Source: CAYJBH01 sp964368625
GTDB lineage: Bacteria; Bacillota; Clostridia; Oscillospirales; Ruminococcaceae
Direction of reading: 5' to 3'
Length of the DNA: 64,000 nucleotides
NCBI GenBank assembly: GCA_964368625.1
Contig: CAYJBH010000009.1
Coordinates: forward strand, 28,535 to 92,534
Below, in pieces: positions 8,852 through 17,179 of this stretch; within the stretch, counting starts at the first letter, position 1, and every line of letters begins with the position of its first letter. Below the pieces are notes generated by a model that saw only the letters and a program-made list of their open reading frames with translations, was not told the DNA's origin and did not search any database. Position numbers and translations under genes: made by a program.

Positions 8852-9937
8852 CTATTTGCCTGCTGCCATCTCTTCGATAACTTCTTTTAAGACAGGGAAA
8901 CGCCAGTTGGTTTCACGATCGCATTCGCATCCGCCGGCGATAATTAATTTTTGTCCGGCCTGTTTAATTGCTTCTTCGCATTTCATGCGTATAACTGCTT
9001 TTGATTTTTCACGAGATGGACCTTGGAAATCTGTTGTTCTGTCGAGTCCACCCATTAAAATTTTGTCGGTCATTGCACGAACTTCGGCAAGGGATTGGGT
9101 CATCGGGAATTGGTCTTCCCAGTTTAGTGCATGAACATCTAATGACGAAATTTCTTTTAGTCTTAGGTTTGCAGAACCATGAATATGTGCCATGTTAAAC
9201 CATGTTTTATTCTTAATAGCGCTTAATACTTTATCGTCGTAAGGACGTAAATATTTGTAGTATCCAACACTATCAAAGGTGTCCGAATTATAACCATTTG
9301 TATCGGGACGGAAGGTGTCGCCGGCCGGGCAGTAGAAGAAGCCTGCGGCCCCTACATCGATGTAAGCCATACAAAGAGCAATAATATGCTCAGTTAGCTC
9401 GTCCATAAAGTTAAAGTAAACCTCTTCGTTGTCCATGATAAACTCTTTGCTGCTCTTATATCCTAGATCTTCAATAAAGCTACCATGCGAGGTGCTAACC
9501 ATGCCGTTAAAGGTTCTTCCCGGTCCGAAAATGGTTGGAAGAATCGGCACAGACTCGCCAAAATGCTCATGTAGGTTGCGAACTACGCGAACCTCTCTGC
9601 CTAAAGTTCCTTCAAGGGGATTAGTTCTTTTAAAGTTCACCATGTCTTCGATGCTGTTAATCGGAGCACGCAGTGCAAGGCGATAACCTGCATCATCAGA
9701 ATGTTGCGGAAGTGCAAATTCCAGTCCAAAGTCTTCTATATTATAAAGGCCGTTAGACATTAACTTTAACACATCAAAATCGTATAGTGTCTGGTAGGCA
9801 ATAACTGCCTGTGTAAAATCCTTTTCGTTGCGATCCACCAGGTTCATGTGTGGACCCCAGCAGGCAAAAGGGATGCGGTCGGTTGGTTTTCCCTCTAATA
9901 CCGCTTTTATTCGCTCGGTATGGGTCATTGGTTTCAT
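8852..9937 (-). CDS. Uroporphyrinogen decarboxylase-family protein (methyltransferase-like)
   Basis: A 361-residue protein of the URO-D superfamily, which contains both haem-pathway decarboxylases and the zinc-dependent MtaA/MtbA-type corrinoid methyltransferases. The segments MAHIHGSANL (about residue 250) and IIAGGCECDRETNW (about 334) sit where the methyltransferases carry their His-X-Cys...Cys zinc ligands. The first Cys is replaced by His here, while Cys residues are kept near the C terminus. No other haem gene is nearby, so the methyltransferase-like branch is more plausible than HemE. No corrinoid protein is encoded in the window. It lies inside a peptide-importer operon, so a role in demethylating or rearranging the imported compound is possible (inference). 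Confidence 0.8.
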   Translation of the reverse strand: MKPMTHTERIKAVLEGKPTDRIPFACWGPHMNLVDRNEKDFTQAVIAYQTLYDFDVLKLMSNGLYNIEDFGLEFALPQHSDDAGYRLALRAPINSIEDMVNFKRTNPLEGTLGREVRVVRNLHEHFGESVPILPTIFGPGRTFNGMVSTSHGSFIEDLGYKSSKEFIMDNEEVYFNFMDELTEHIIALCMAYIDVGAAGFFYCPAGDTFRPDTNGYNSDTFDSVGYYKYLRPYDDKVLSAIKNKTWFNMAHIHGSANLRLKEISSLDVHALNWEDQFPMTQSLAEVRAMTDKILMGGLDRTTDFQGPSREKSKAVIRMKCEEAIKQAGQKLIIAGGCECDRETNWRFPVLKEVIEEMAAGK

Positions 9938-10053
9938 ACTTTTCCTCCTCGTTATTTTCTACATTTATTTTTTAATTAATAAATTAATTAACCGACTTAA
10001 TTTTTTTATCTGATAACTGCATTAATCCATTTCATATATCAAAAATCATGGTA

Positions 10054-11016
10054 CTAATCTTGATTATACAAATGGCATGCAACCATATGTTCTTTACCTA
10101 GGTTCTTTACCTCAGGACATTGTTGTTTACATATAGGCATTGCATGAACGCAGCGTAGGTGAAACGTGCAACCGCTTGGTGGGTTGATAGGGCTTGGAAT
10201 ATCACCTGTTAAAATAATTCTCTCACGTTTAATTCCAACATCCGGAATCGGAATAGCAGAAATTAATGCCTGTGTATATGGGTGTTTTGGATTATCATAT
10301 AGCTCATCTACCATTGCAAGTTCAATAATTCGTCCTAAATACATAACTGCAATGCGATCGCTGATATGTTTTACTACACTTAGGTCATGTGAAATAAAGA
10401 GGTAAGAAACACCCATTTTTTCTTGAATTTCATTCATCAGGTTAAGCACCTGAGAGCGCACAGAAACATCAAGCGCAGAAACCGGTTCATCACAAACCAC
10501 AAATTTGGGGTTTAACATAAATGCACGTGCTATAACAATTCTTTGGCGTTGTCCACCTGAGAACTCATGCGGATAGCGATAAAGATAGCTATCGTCTAGT
10601 CCAACCACCTTCATAATTTCTTTTACACGTTCAACACGTTCTTCTTTAGTGCCGATGTTAAACACATCTAAAGGTGCTTTTACACTATCCATAATGGTCA
10701 TTCTGGGGTTAAGAGAAGAATATGGATTTTGGAAAATCATTTGAAGTTGCGGGCGCATCTGCCTGAGTTGTTCTTTAGTAAGCGCAGTGATATCCTGATC
10801 TTCATACTGCACCTTACCTTCGGTAGGTTCAATAAGTCGCAAAATGCACCTACCAAGCGTCGACTTACCGCAACCGCTTTCTCCCACCAGCCCGAGAGTC
10901 TCGCCTTCTTTAACAATTAAGCTTACATTATCAACAGCCTTAAGCTTAACCTTGCGTGATAGCTTAAATTCTTTTGTTAGGTTTTCGACCTTTAACAATA
11001 CATTATTATTGCTCAT
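10054..11016 (-). CDS. Dpp/Opp-type ABC transporter ATPase (second, DppF/OppF-like)
   Basis: A 320-residue nucleotide-binding subunit. Walker A is GESGCGKST (about residue 45), the signature is FSGGQRQR, Walker B is FVVCDEPVSALD, and the switch His is in ISHDLSVV. The C-terminal oligopeptide-transporter extension includes GCTFHLRC with further cysteines (CKQQC), as in family members that carry an iron-sulfur cluster there. It energises import through DppBC as a heterodimer with the adjacent DppD-like ATPase, whose stop codon overlaps its start by 4 bp. Confidence 0.93.
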   Translation of the reverse strand: MSNNNVLLKVENLTKEFKLSRKVKLKAVDNVSLIVKEGETLGLVGESGCGKSTLGRCILRLIEPTEGKVQYEDQDITALTKEQLRQMRPQLQMIFQNPYSSLNPRMTIMDSVKAPLDVFNIGTKEERVERVKEIMKVVGLDDSYLYRYPHEFSGGQRQRIVIARAFMLNPKFVVCDEPVSALDVSVRSQVLNLMNEIQEKMGVSYLFISHDLSVVKHISDRIAVMYLGRIIELAMVDELYDNPKHPYTQALISAIPIPDVGIKRERIILTGDIPSPINPPSGCTFHLRCVHAMPICKQQCPEVKNLGKEHMVACHLYNQD

Positions 11017-12023
11017 CCAATCGTCCCCCTTTCCGGTTCTTCATACTTCCAACAGCTTACCTGATGATCTTCGCCATATTCATCGGCAACGGTAAACAGA
11101 GGAGGGATTTCTTCACGGCATCGCTGTGTAGTATAAGGGCATCTGGAGGCATATTTGCATCCCTTCATATCAAGGTGCAACTTCGGCACGGTTCCGGGGA
11201 TGGAGTACAGAATATCCTCGTGTTTATCCAAACGTGGAATGGAGGCAATCAAACCTTGAGTATACGGGTGAAGTGGGTTTTTAAATAGTTGCCAGCTTGT
11301 TCCATATTCCATAGAATTACCGGCATACATAACAAGTATTTTATCTGCGATATCAGCAACTACACCAAGGTCATGCGTTATCATTATAACCGATGCGGAA
11401 ATCGACTCTTTTAGCTCTAACATCAACTGTAAAATCTGCGCTTGGATTGTAACATCAAGTGCGGTGGTAGGTTCATCTGCTATAAGAACCTTAGGGTTGC
11501 AAGAAAGCGCCATGGCTATCATTACACGTTGTCTCATTCCACCTGAAAGTTCGTGAGGATATTCGTTGATTCTCGCTTCGGGAGATGGTATTCCGACCTT
11601 TTGGAGCAACTCAATTGCAAGGTTTGTTGCTTCTTTTTTTGTCATAGAGGTGTGACGCTGAATGGTTTCGGTCATCTGCTTTTTTATTGTTAAGACAGGG
11701 TTGAGCGAGGTCATCGGATCCTGAAAAATCATGGAAATATCATTTCCTCGTATATCGCTTAACTCTTTACGTGATAAGGTGGTGAGCTCTTTTCCATCCA
11801 GCTTTATAGAGCTTCCCTCCATAATACGACCTGAATGGGCAGGAATTAAATTTAAAATTGAAAGACTGGTAACCGTTTTTCCGCAACCACTTTCGCCAAC
11901 AATACAAAACACTTCTTTTTCCAGCACATTAAAACTAATACCGTCAACAGCAGGAACCGTTCCACTCTTGGTTCTAAAATATGTTTTTAAATTGTTTACT
12001 TCTAAAACTACTTTACGCTCCAC
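11013..12023 (-). CDS. Dpp/Opp-type ABC transporter ATPase (first, DppD/OppD-like)
   Basis: A 336-residue nucleotide-binding subunit with Walker A GESGCGKTV, signature LSGGMRQR, Walker B VLIADEPTTALD and switch ITHDLGVV. Its C-terminal extension has the paired-cysteine segment GCKYASRC...RC that typifies DppD/OppD. It overlaps the following dppF-like gene by 4 bp and starts 12 bp after dppC, so all transporter genes sit in one operon. Family function is ATP hydrolysis for di/oligopeptide or opine import. Confidence 0.93.
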   Translation of the reverse strand: MERKVVLEVNNLKTYFRTKSGTVPAVDGISFNVLEKEVFCIVGESGCGKTVTSLSILNLIPAHSGRIMEGSSIKLDGKELTTLSRKELSDIRGNDISMIFQDPMTSLNPVLTIKKQMTETIQRHTSMTKKEATNLAIELLQKVGIPSPEARINEYPHELSGGMRQRVMIAMALSCNPKVLIADEPTTALDVTIQAQILQLMLELKESISASVIMITHDLGVVADIADKILVMYAGNSMEYGTSWQLFKNPLHPYTQGLIASIPRLDKHEDILYSIPGTVPKLHLDMKGCKYASRCPYTTQRCREEIPPLFTVADEYGEDHQVSCWKYEEPERGTIG

Positions 12024-12035
12024 AAGTGTTTCCTC

Positions 12036-12917
12036 CTAAACCTTCATTTTGGGATCTAGTGCATCACGCAAACCGTCACCTATAAAATTAATTGAAAGTA
12101 CCGTTGCTACAAGACATACCCCGGCAGGAACCCACAACCACGGACGAGACGTTAATGTGCTGAGTGACTGTGCTAAGTAAATCATATTACCCCAGGTTGC
12201 TTCAGGAGGTTGGATGCCTATTCCCAAAAAACTTAACGACGACTCTGCAACGATACAACCTGCTACGCCCATGCTATATGCAACAAGCAACGGAGCAACC
12301 GAGTTTGGTAGGATATATTTTAAGATAATTTTGTGGGTAGGTGTACCGATGGCCCTTGCCGCCTCAACATACTCGTTTTCCTTAACCGAAAGCACACGGC
12401 TATATGCTAAACGACAGGTTCCTGTCCAACCTAAAAAGCCCAGAACAGCAACAACCGTCCACATAGACGAACCAACCACCGCAACGATAAACATTGCTAC
12501 TATAATATTAGGCAATGCCATAAAAACATCTGCGAGCCTTAAAATAGCTGAGCGAATTGGTCCTTCATAATAACCAGCAATCATTCCAAGCGGAATACCT
12601 ATAACGGCACCCAGTGTTGCGGAAGCAATTCCAATCATCAGTGAGTTTCTACCACCGTAGATTAATCTTGAAAACACATCTCGTCCAACATCATCCACCC
12701 CGAGAATATGTTCTGCGCTCGGTGTGGCGAAAAATTTTCCCGCATTAATTCCATAAGGGTCAAGATCCATAACCAGCGGTAAAATAATTACCATTAAAAT
12801 CTCGAATACAATAAAAGTTAGCGATACCATTGCCAGTTTATGTTTCTTAAAATTATTAACCACATCTCTCATATGAGAAGAATGTAAATTTGATACCTCT
12901 TTTGGTTTCCAAAACAT
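12036..12917 (-). CDS. Dpp/Opp-type ABC transporter permease (DppC-like)
   Basis: A 293-residue inner-membrane permease with an N-terminal cytoplasmic segment (MFWKPKEVSNLHSSHMRDVV), six predicted helices and the binding-protein-dependent EAA loop (EYVEAARAIGTPTHKIILKY). The segment AEHILGVDDVGRDVFSRL is the conserved DppC/OppC region after the first helix. It forms the translocation pore with the DppB-like subunit encoded just upstream (25-bp gap). Confidence 0.93.
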   Translation of the reverse strand: MFWKPKEVSNLHSSHMRDVVNNFKKHKLAMVSLTFIVFEILMVIILPLVMDLDPYGINAGKFFATPSAEHILGVDDVGRDVFSRLIYGGRNSLMIGIASATLGAVIGIPLGMIAGYYEGPIRSAILRLADVFMALPNIIVAMFIVAVVGSSMWTVVAVLGFLGWTGTCRLAYSRVLSVKENEYVEAARAIGTPTHKIILKYILPNSVAPLLVAYSMGVAGCIVAESSLSFLGIGIQPPEATWGNMIYLAQSLSTLTSRPWLWVPAGVCLVATVLSINFIGDGLRDALDPKMKV

Positions 12918-12942
12918 ATTGCCTCACCTCCTCTTCTCAATC

Positions 12943-13896
12943 TTAAGCACGAACTCTGGGGTCTAACAAGCCGTAGATGATATCTACTACCATATTAACA
13001 ACCAAAACTGCAAATGTGATATATAATGTTATACACATAATAGTAGGGTAATCACGGAACTTAATGGATGTAATTAATAATGTACCGATACCGGGCCAAC
13101 CGAAAATTTGTTCTGTAACAACAGCACCACCCACCAGGTTTAACACCGTTAATCCTACCTGTGTAGTAATTGGGATTAACGCGTTTCGTAGTGCATGCCT
13201 AAAAATAACCGTTCGGCGATGCATACCCTTTGCCTCTGCAACACGCACATAGTCTTCGTTTAAAACCTCTAACATAGCACTTCGTGTCTGTCTGATATTA
13301 CTGCCCGCCAATGAAATGGCAAGTACCATTGTTGGCTGTATGGTGTGCAGTAAAATATCTCCTAACTGCATATTTGAAGCAGAAGTAGCCATTCCGGAGG
13401 TAGGCAACCAGCCCAGCTGTACCGAAAAAAGATAAATTGACAGTAATGCCAAAAAGAAGCCTGGAAAACCGGAGCCTACAAATGCAATACCGGAAGAAAT
13501 GTAATCAATCGGTGAATAAGGCTTGCACGCCGCGCTGATACCAAGACATAGGCTGATAACCAGCGAAACCGAAAGAGCCATTGTAGCGAGCAACAAGGTA
13601 GGACCGATTCGGGAAACTAAAAGCTCAGCAACCTCGGTTCCTGTTCGGTAGGAAAAACCAAAGTCTCCTTGCAGGCAGGAAACTAACCAATTCCAATACC
13701 GCACATAGATTGGCTGGTCTAAACCAAACCTTTCCTGTAACCTAATTATGTCTTCCGGGGTGGTTGTTTCTGTTATGTAAGCATCAACCGGAGATCCGGG
13801 TATGAGATTAGATAGAAAATAAATGACTATAGAAACACCCAACAAAACGGGTATCATAAGTAATATTCGCTTAGCTGTGAATCGTAAAATCTTCAT
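12943..13896 (-). CDS. Dpp/Opp-type ABC transporter permease (DppB-like)
   Basis: A 317-residue permease with the classic DppB start (KILRFTAKRILLMIPVLLGVS), the periplasmic loop ERFGLDQPIYVRYWNWL, and the EAA loop (EDYVRVAEAKGMHRRTVIFRH). The frame can open two codons earlier at a GTG (13902), but the ATG at 13896 is placed five bases after an AAGG ribosome binding site and is preferred. It follows the Gfo/Idh gene by about 40 bp and is the first transporter gene of the operon. Confidence 0.92.
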   Translation of the reverse strand: MKILRFTAKRILLMIPVLLGVSIVIYFLSNLIPGSPVDAYITETTTPEDIIRLQERFGLDQPIYVRYWNWLVSCLQGDFGFSYRTGTEVAELLVSRIGPTLLLATMALSVSLVISLCLGISAACKPYSPIDYISSGIAFVGSGFPGFFLALLSIYLFSVQLGWLPTSGMATSASNMQLGDILLHTIQPTMVLAISLAGSNIRQTRSAMLEVLNEDYVRVAEAKGMHRRTVIFRHALRNALIPITTQVGLTVLNLVGGAVVTEQIFGWPGIGTLLITSIKFRDYPTIMCITLYITFAVLVVNMVVDIIYGLLDPRVRA

Positions 13897-13939
13897 AAGC
13901 ACCTTACCCCTTAAATTGTAATAGATTAGACAACATATA

Positions 13940-14902
13940 TTAATTCAATACCTTGCTATAAATCAAATCTGTAATTCTGGCAAGTTCTAATGTTTCCTCT
14001 AATGGCATAACAGAACTTTCTATTTTTCCCTGTATGATACACTCCATCACATGCTCAATTTCAAATTGCAAGCCGTTTCCCAGATAAGGAAACTCTATAG
14101 CCTTTGGCTTTTTATCTTTACAGGATTGTATCTCAATTTTGTTTGGATGAATAAAATCAAAAACCACAACGTTGCCCTTTTCAAATGCTATATTTGCAAT
14201 GCTGCGAGATTGTCCTTGAAATCCTGTGTAGAGCTGTGCGGTTGTTTGGCGCTCTCCTTCAAACTGAATAATCGCGGCGGTACGAAGGTCTACACCGTTT
14301 CTAATTTCACTAAATGCCTCTACCTTAGTGGGTATTGATTTAAAAACCATACATGCATATGCTAACGGATATATTCCGGCGCTTCGCATGCTACCACCCC
14401 CCAATTCTTTGTTAAACATGCGATAGTTCGGATCGTATGGGCATTCAAACGAGAATTCAGCGTTAACGTTAAGCGGCTCTCCAAATTCTTTACTAGCAAT
14501 AAATTCTTGCAACCAAACAGTAGCAGGAAAAAAGCGTGTCCACATCGCTTCCATTAAGAAAACCTGTTGCTCTCTCGCGGCATTAATAAGCGATTGTGTT
14601 TCTTTATAAGACATTGCCATGGGTTTTTCACATAATACATGTTTGCCGTGTTGTAAAGCTGCTAGCGTGTGTTCATGGTGAACAATATGTGTTGTTGCTA
14701 TGTAAACGATCTCAATATCTAAACGTTCGTATAGCTGATTGTAATCGGTATATCTATTGGGGATATCCCATTTATCGCAAAAGGAGTTTAGCTTTTCTTG
14801 GTTTCGGCCGTACGCTGCAATAACATTCGCATTTTCCACATGCTTAATGGATTCCATAAATGCTTCTGCAATATTGCCTATGCCAACCAACGCCCAGTTC
14901 AT
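13940..14902 (-). CDS. Gfo/Idh/MocA-family oxidoreductase (dihydrodiol dehydrogenase-like)
   Basis: A 320-residue NAD(P)-dependent oxidoreductase, first gene of the minus-strand cluster. The Rossmann motif ALVGIGNIAEAFMES begins at the second residue, and the EKP motif is intact (GKHVLCEKPMAMS). It resembles the dimeric dihydrodiol dehydrogenase branch (EAMWTRFFPA, GGSMRSAGIYPL). The frame opens 11 codons earlier (14935), but GGGAGGAAGTTT places the start at the ATG at 14902. It is only distantly similar to the other Gfo/Idh protein ending the operon, so the two probably act at different steps. The substrate is unknown. Confidence 0.88.
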   Translation of the reverse strand: MNWALVGIGNIAEAFMESIKHVENANVIAAYGRNQEKLNSFCDKWDIPNRYTDYNQLYERLDIEIVYIATTHIVHHEHTLAALQHGKHVLCEKPMAMSYKETQSLINAAREQQVFLMEAMWTRFFPATVWLQEFIASKEFGEPLNVNAEFSFECPYDPNYRMFNKELGGGSMRSAGIYPLAYACMVFKSIPTKVEAFSEIRNGVDLRTAAIIQFEGERQTTAQLYTGFQGQSRSIANIAFEKGNVVVFDFIHPNKIEIQSCKDKKPKAIEFPYLGNGLQFEIEHVMECIIQGKIESSVMPLEETLELARITDLIYSKVLN

Positions 14903-15183
14903 AAACTTCCTCCCTAAAAACGACAATATTTGCACATGCTTGTAGCTTTAACTTGAAATATGCTTTTTGACTTTATACATAAAATATGTTATATTTAGCT
15001 AGATAATAAGTTGTTGTTTGTTTAATACTATTAGTTTTATATGTCGTTAAGAAACAATATTAAGTAATGCTAATTAGGTGTATTTTTGTATACGATGTTA
15101 CATATATTACACAGTTTATTAATGTTTGTCTACACATAAACTGCTAAACAATACTCGTTTTCTGCTTTTTGAGGAGATTTTTT
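14903..15183. promoter_or_regulatory. Divergent regulatory region between the catabolic operon and its AraC regulator
   Basis: A 281-bp AT-rich gap between divergent genes. It must hold the promoters for the ten-gene operon (leftward) and the AraC gene (rightward), and presumably AraC half-sites. I could not assign a convincing -35/-10 pair to either side, nor a clear direct repeat. Confidence 0.5.
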
Positions 15184-16272
15184 GTGGAGAATTACTATTA
15201 CAATCATTTATCTCATATGTTTGAACAGGATTCCTTAGTGTACACTATTGGCGTTTTCAACACCATGTCGCATGTTCATGATGATCTTGAATTCGGCTGT
15301 GTATTGCAGGGGACTTTACAAGTTAAAATCGGTTCGCAGGATTACCTTATCGAAGAGGGTGGCATGTTTTCGGTGAACGCAATGGAGCCTCACCGCTATC
15401 AAGCTGAAGAAGGATACTGTATATGCACCTTTTTTGCACTCAAGAAAAGCTTTTATCAGCAAGTGATTCCTCAAAATCGTCAACATAATCTTCACTTCAT
15501 CGTAGAGAAACCTGATTCGACATGCGGGTTAACAAAAAAAATTCGTACTATGTTTTTGGCTATTTATCGAAACATCTTATTAGAAGAAGAAAATTTTCAC
15601 TTGATTAATCAAGCATGCATTTCGTACACACTTTGTTTAATTAATAAGATAGCAGAAAAAACCACACACGACCCTTCTATAACAGCAGAAAAACCTAACT
15701 CCAGCAAAGATATAACATACTATATTATGCAAAATTACAAAAAAGAAATATCCATTAAAACTCTTGCCGAGCATATGCACCTTTCTCCTGATTACACCGC
15801 ACATTTGTTTAAGCAAATATTTGGTACCAGCTTTAAACAATATATAAACTATATGCGAGTTTCTCAAGCACAGCAACTACTGCTGTCGTCAGACGATTTT
15901 ACCGTAACTGAGATTTTATTGGATTGTGGCTTTAATAATCACACCTCCTTTATTCGTGCCTTTAAAAAATTTACCGGTGTTACACCCTCAGAATATATTG
16001 TTGCTCATAAGAAGCAGGATGTGAGATTAATGTCCTACTTAGAATCAAATAGTTCACTTGCAAGAAATCAAGTGTCTCCTTTTCCTAAAAATTCCCCAAC
16101 CTTTCCGCTGCTTCTTGATAACGCAACTCCCGATGGCAAATATAAAACCTTTAGCGGAACCTATATTAATCTTTCCAACGACTTTAAAACAGAACATCTG
16201 AAGAAAGCTTATGAGTATTTTACACAATCAGATATTATCGATATTGGACTATATGAACAATTTTCATTTTAA
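15184..16272 (+). CDS. AraC-family transcriptional regulator with N-terminal cupin domain
   Basis: A regulator of 362 residues. The N-terminal cupin (about 20-100; VHDDLEFGCVLQG, EEGGMFSVNAMEPHRY) is a ligand-sensing domain. Two helix-turn-helix motifs follow at about 185-285 (IKTLAEHMHLSPDYTAHLFKQ; VTEILLDCGFNNHTSFIRAFKK), ending in the typical TGVTPSEY. A further 90-residue C-terminal tail is not recognised. The frame opens at a TTG (15169), but GAGGAG with a 7-base spacer points to the GTG at 15184. It is divergent from the ten-gene catabolic operon and is its likely regulator. Confidence 0.9.
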   Translation: MENYYYNHLSHMFEQDSLVYTIGVFNTMSHVHDDLEFGCVLQGTLQVKIGSQDYLIEEGGMFSVNAMEPHRYQAEEGYCICTFFALKKSFYQQVIPQNRQHNLHFIVEKPDSTCGLTKKIRTMFLAIYRNILLEEENFHLINQACISYTLCLINKIAEKTTHDPSITAEKPNSSKDITYYIMQNYKKEISIKTLAEHMHLSPDYTAHLFKQIFGTSFKQYINYMRVSQAQQLLLSSDDFTVTEILLDCGFNNHTSFIRAFKKFTGVTPSEYIVAHKKQDVRLMSYLESNSSLARNQVSPFPKNSPTFPLLLDNATPDGKYKTFSGTYINLSNDFKTEHLKKAYEYFTQSDIIDIGLYEQFSF

Positions 16273-16601
16273 TATATCTTAACTTGCTTAACTACAAAAT
16301 AAGGCGCAGCAAAGCCGATAAAAAAGAAAAATTTTTATAGAGAATTATCTACCTTATATCAAGCATAAGCCATAAGGGTAGGTGCATTATGATGCATAAA
16401 AAGTGATATGTTGAAGATGATGGAGCAGGGAAAATTGCACACAAGGAGCGCAGATATTTATTAACAAAACCAGACATCGCTTTGTTAATCGAACTAGCTA
16501 GCCTATAAATAATAAAGCAACATAAATTTTGAGACTATATGTTATTTTACCTGTTGATAATATATTTATCGTTAGGAGACAAAAACAAATCGTTTTGTTT
16601 C
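16273..16601. other. Intergenic region without recognised genes
   Basis: About 330 bp between the AraC gene and the MarR promoter. It holds a short palindromic stretch (TGCATTATGATGCA, around 16390) and no credible reading frame with a ribosome binding site. I see no clear terminator with a U-run after the AraC gene. Confidence 0.5.
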
Positions 16602-16630
16602 TTGACATTACTCAAACTATGTGTTATATT
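16602..16630 (+). promoter_or_regulatory. Sigma-A-type promoter of the marR-MATE operon
   Basis: TTGACA at 16602-16607 and TATATT at 16625-16630 are separated by exactly 17 bp, a near-consensus vegetative promoter. Transcription would start near 16637, inside the first MarR-type palindrome, which fits repression by the gene product. Confidence 0.8.
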
Positions 16631-16634
16631 TTAA

Positions 16635-16647
16635 TTAGCACTACTAA
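16635..16647. promoter_or_regulatory. MarR operator 1
   Basis: TTAGCACTACTAA is an imperfect 6-1-6 palindrome (TTAGYA-N-TRCTAA) directly downstream of the -10 element. Its left half, TTAGCAC, also pairs with GTGCTAA near 16659, giving a longer inverted repeat. Confidence 0.6.
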
Positions 16648-16683
16648 GTATATTGTGGTGCTAATTTATTAACGTCGATTTAC

Positions 16684-16696
16684 TTAGCAGTGCTAA
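16684..16696. promoter_or_regulatory. MarR operator 2
   Basis: TTAGCAGTGCTAA is a perfect 6-1-6 palindrome 25 bp before the marR start codon. Together with the matching site over the transcription start it suggests autoregulation by the adjacent MarR protein. Confidence 0.65.
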
Positions 16697-16720
16697 TTAA
16701 ATAAGAAGGGGGAATTTATT

Positions 16721-17179
16721 ATGAGTGACATAGATAAACTAAGTAACCGATTAGAAGATCTGCAAAAAAATCTACACAGGTTAAAAAAAGCAACAATGAA
16801 TAGTGAAGATTTTTTACATTCCGGCGAGATGGCAATGATACGGTTTGTAGCGCACTATAATCAAAGGCTAAAAAAGGACCCCACCCTAGTTATAATAAGC
16901 AATACGGTAGGTATATCACAAGCGACAGTTACAACGGTAGCAGACAGGCTGATTAAAAAGGGTTTGATATCGAAAATATCCTCACCGGACGACAAACGAG
17001 CAAAGCTTATCTCACTAACAGCGAAGGGACAGGAATGTTATAATTCTAATAGGCAAAGACAGCTAGAACTGTTGACCGAGTTGACCGATACTCTAGGAGA
17101 AAAAGACAGTCAAGAGCTGATTCGACTTATTGATAAAATCAACAACCATTTTAATAAAAAGGGGCTAAGAATTGAGTAA
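16721..17179 (+). CDS. MarR-family transcriptional regulator
   Basis: A 152-residue winged-helix repressor. The recognition region is VGISQATVTTVADRLIKKGLI, the wing is SSPDDKRAKLISLTAKG, and C-terminal helices provide the dimer interface. A strong AAGGGGG ribosome binding site precedes the ATG. It overlaps the MATE efflux gene by 8 bp, and two palindromes sit on its own promoter. This is the usual arrangement in which a drug or metabolite relieves MarR repression of its exporter. Confidence 0.93.
   Translation: MSDIDKLSNRLEDLQKNLHRLKKATMNSEDFLHSGEMAMIRFVAHYNQRLKKDPTLVIISNTVGISQATVTTVADRLIKKGLISKISSPDDKRAKLISLTAKGQECYNSNRQRQLELLTELTDTLGEKDSQELIRLIDKINNHFNKKGLRIE

Noticed and set aside
8852..9937. 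HemE (haem pathway decarboxylase)
   Set aside because: No other haem gene nearby, Cys-bearing zinc-type motifs present, and it sits in a transport operon.
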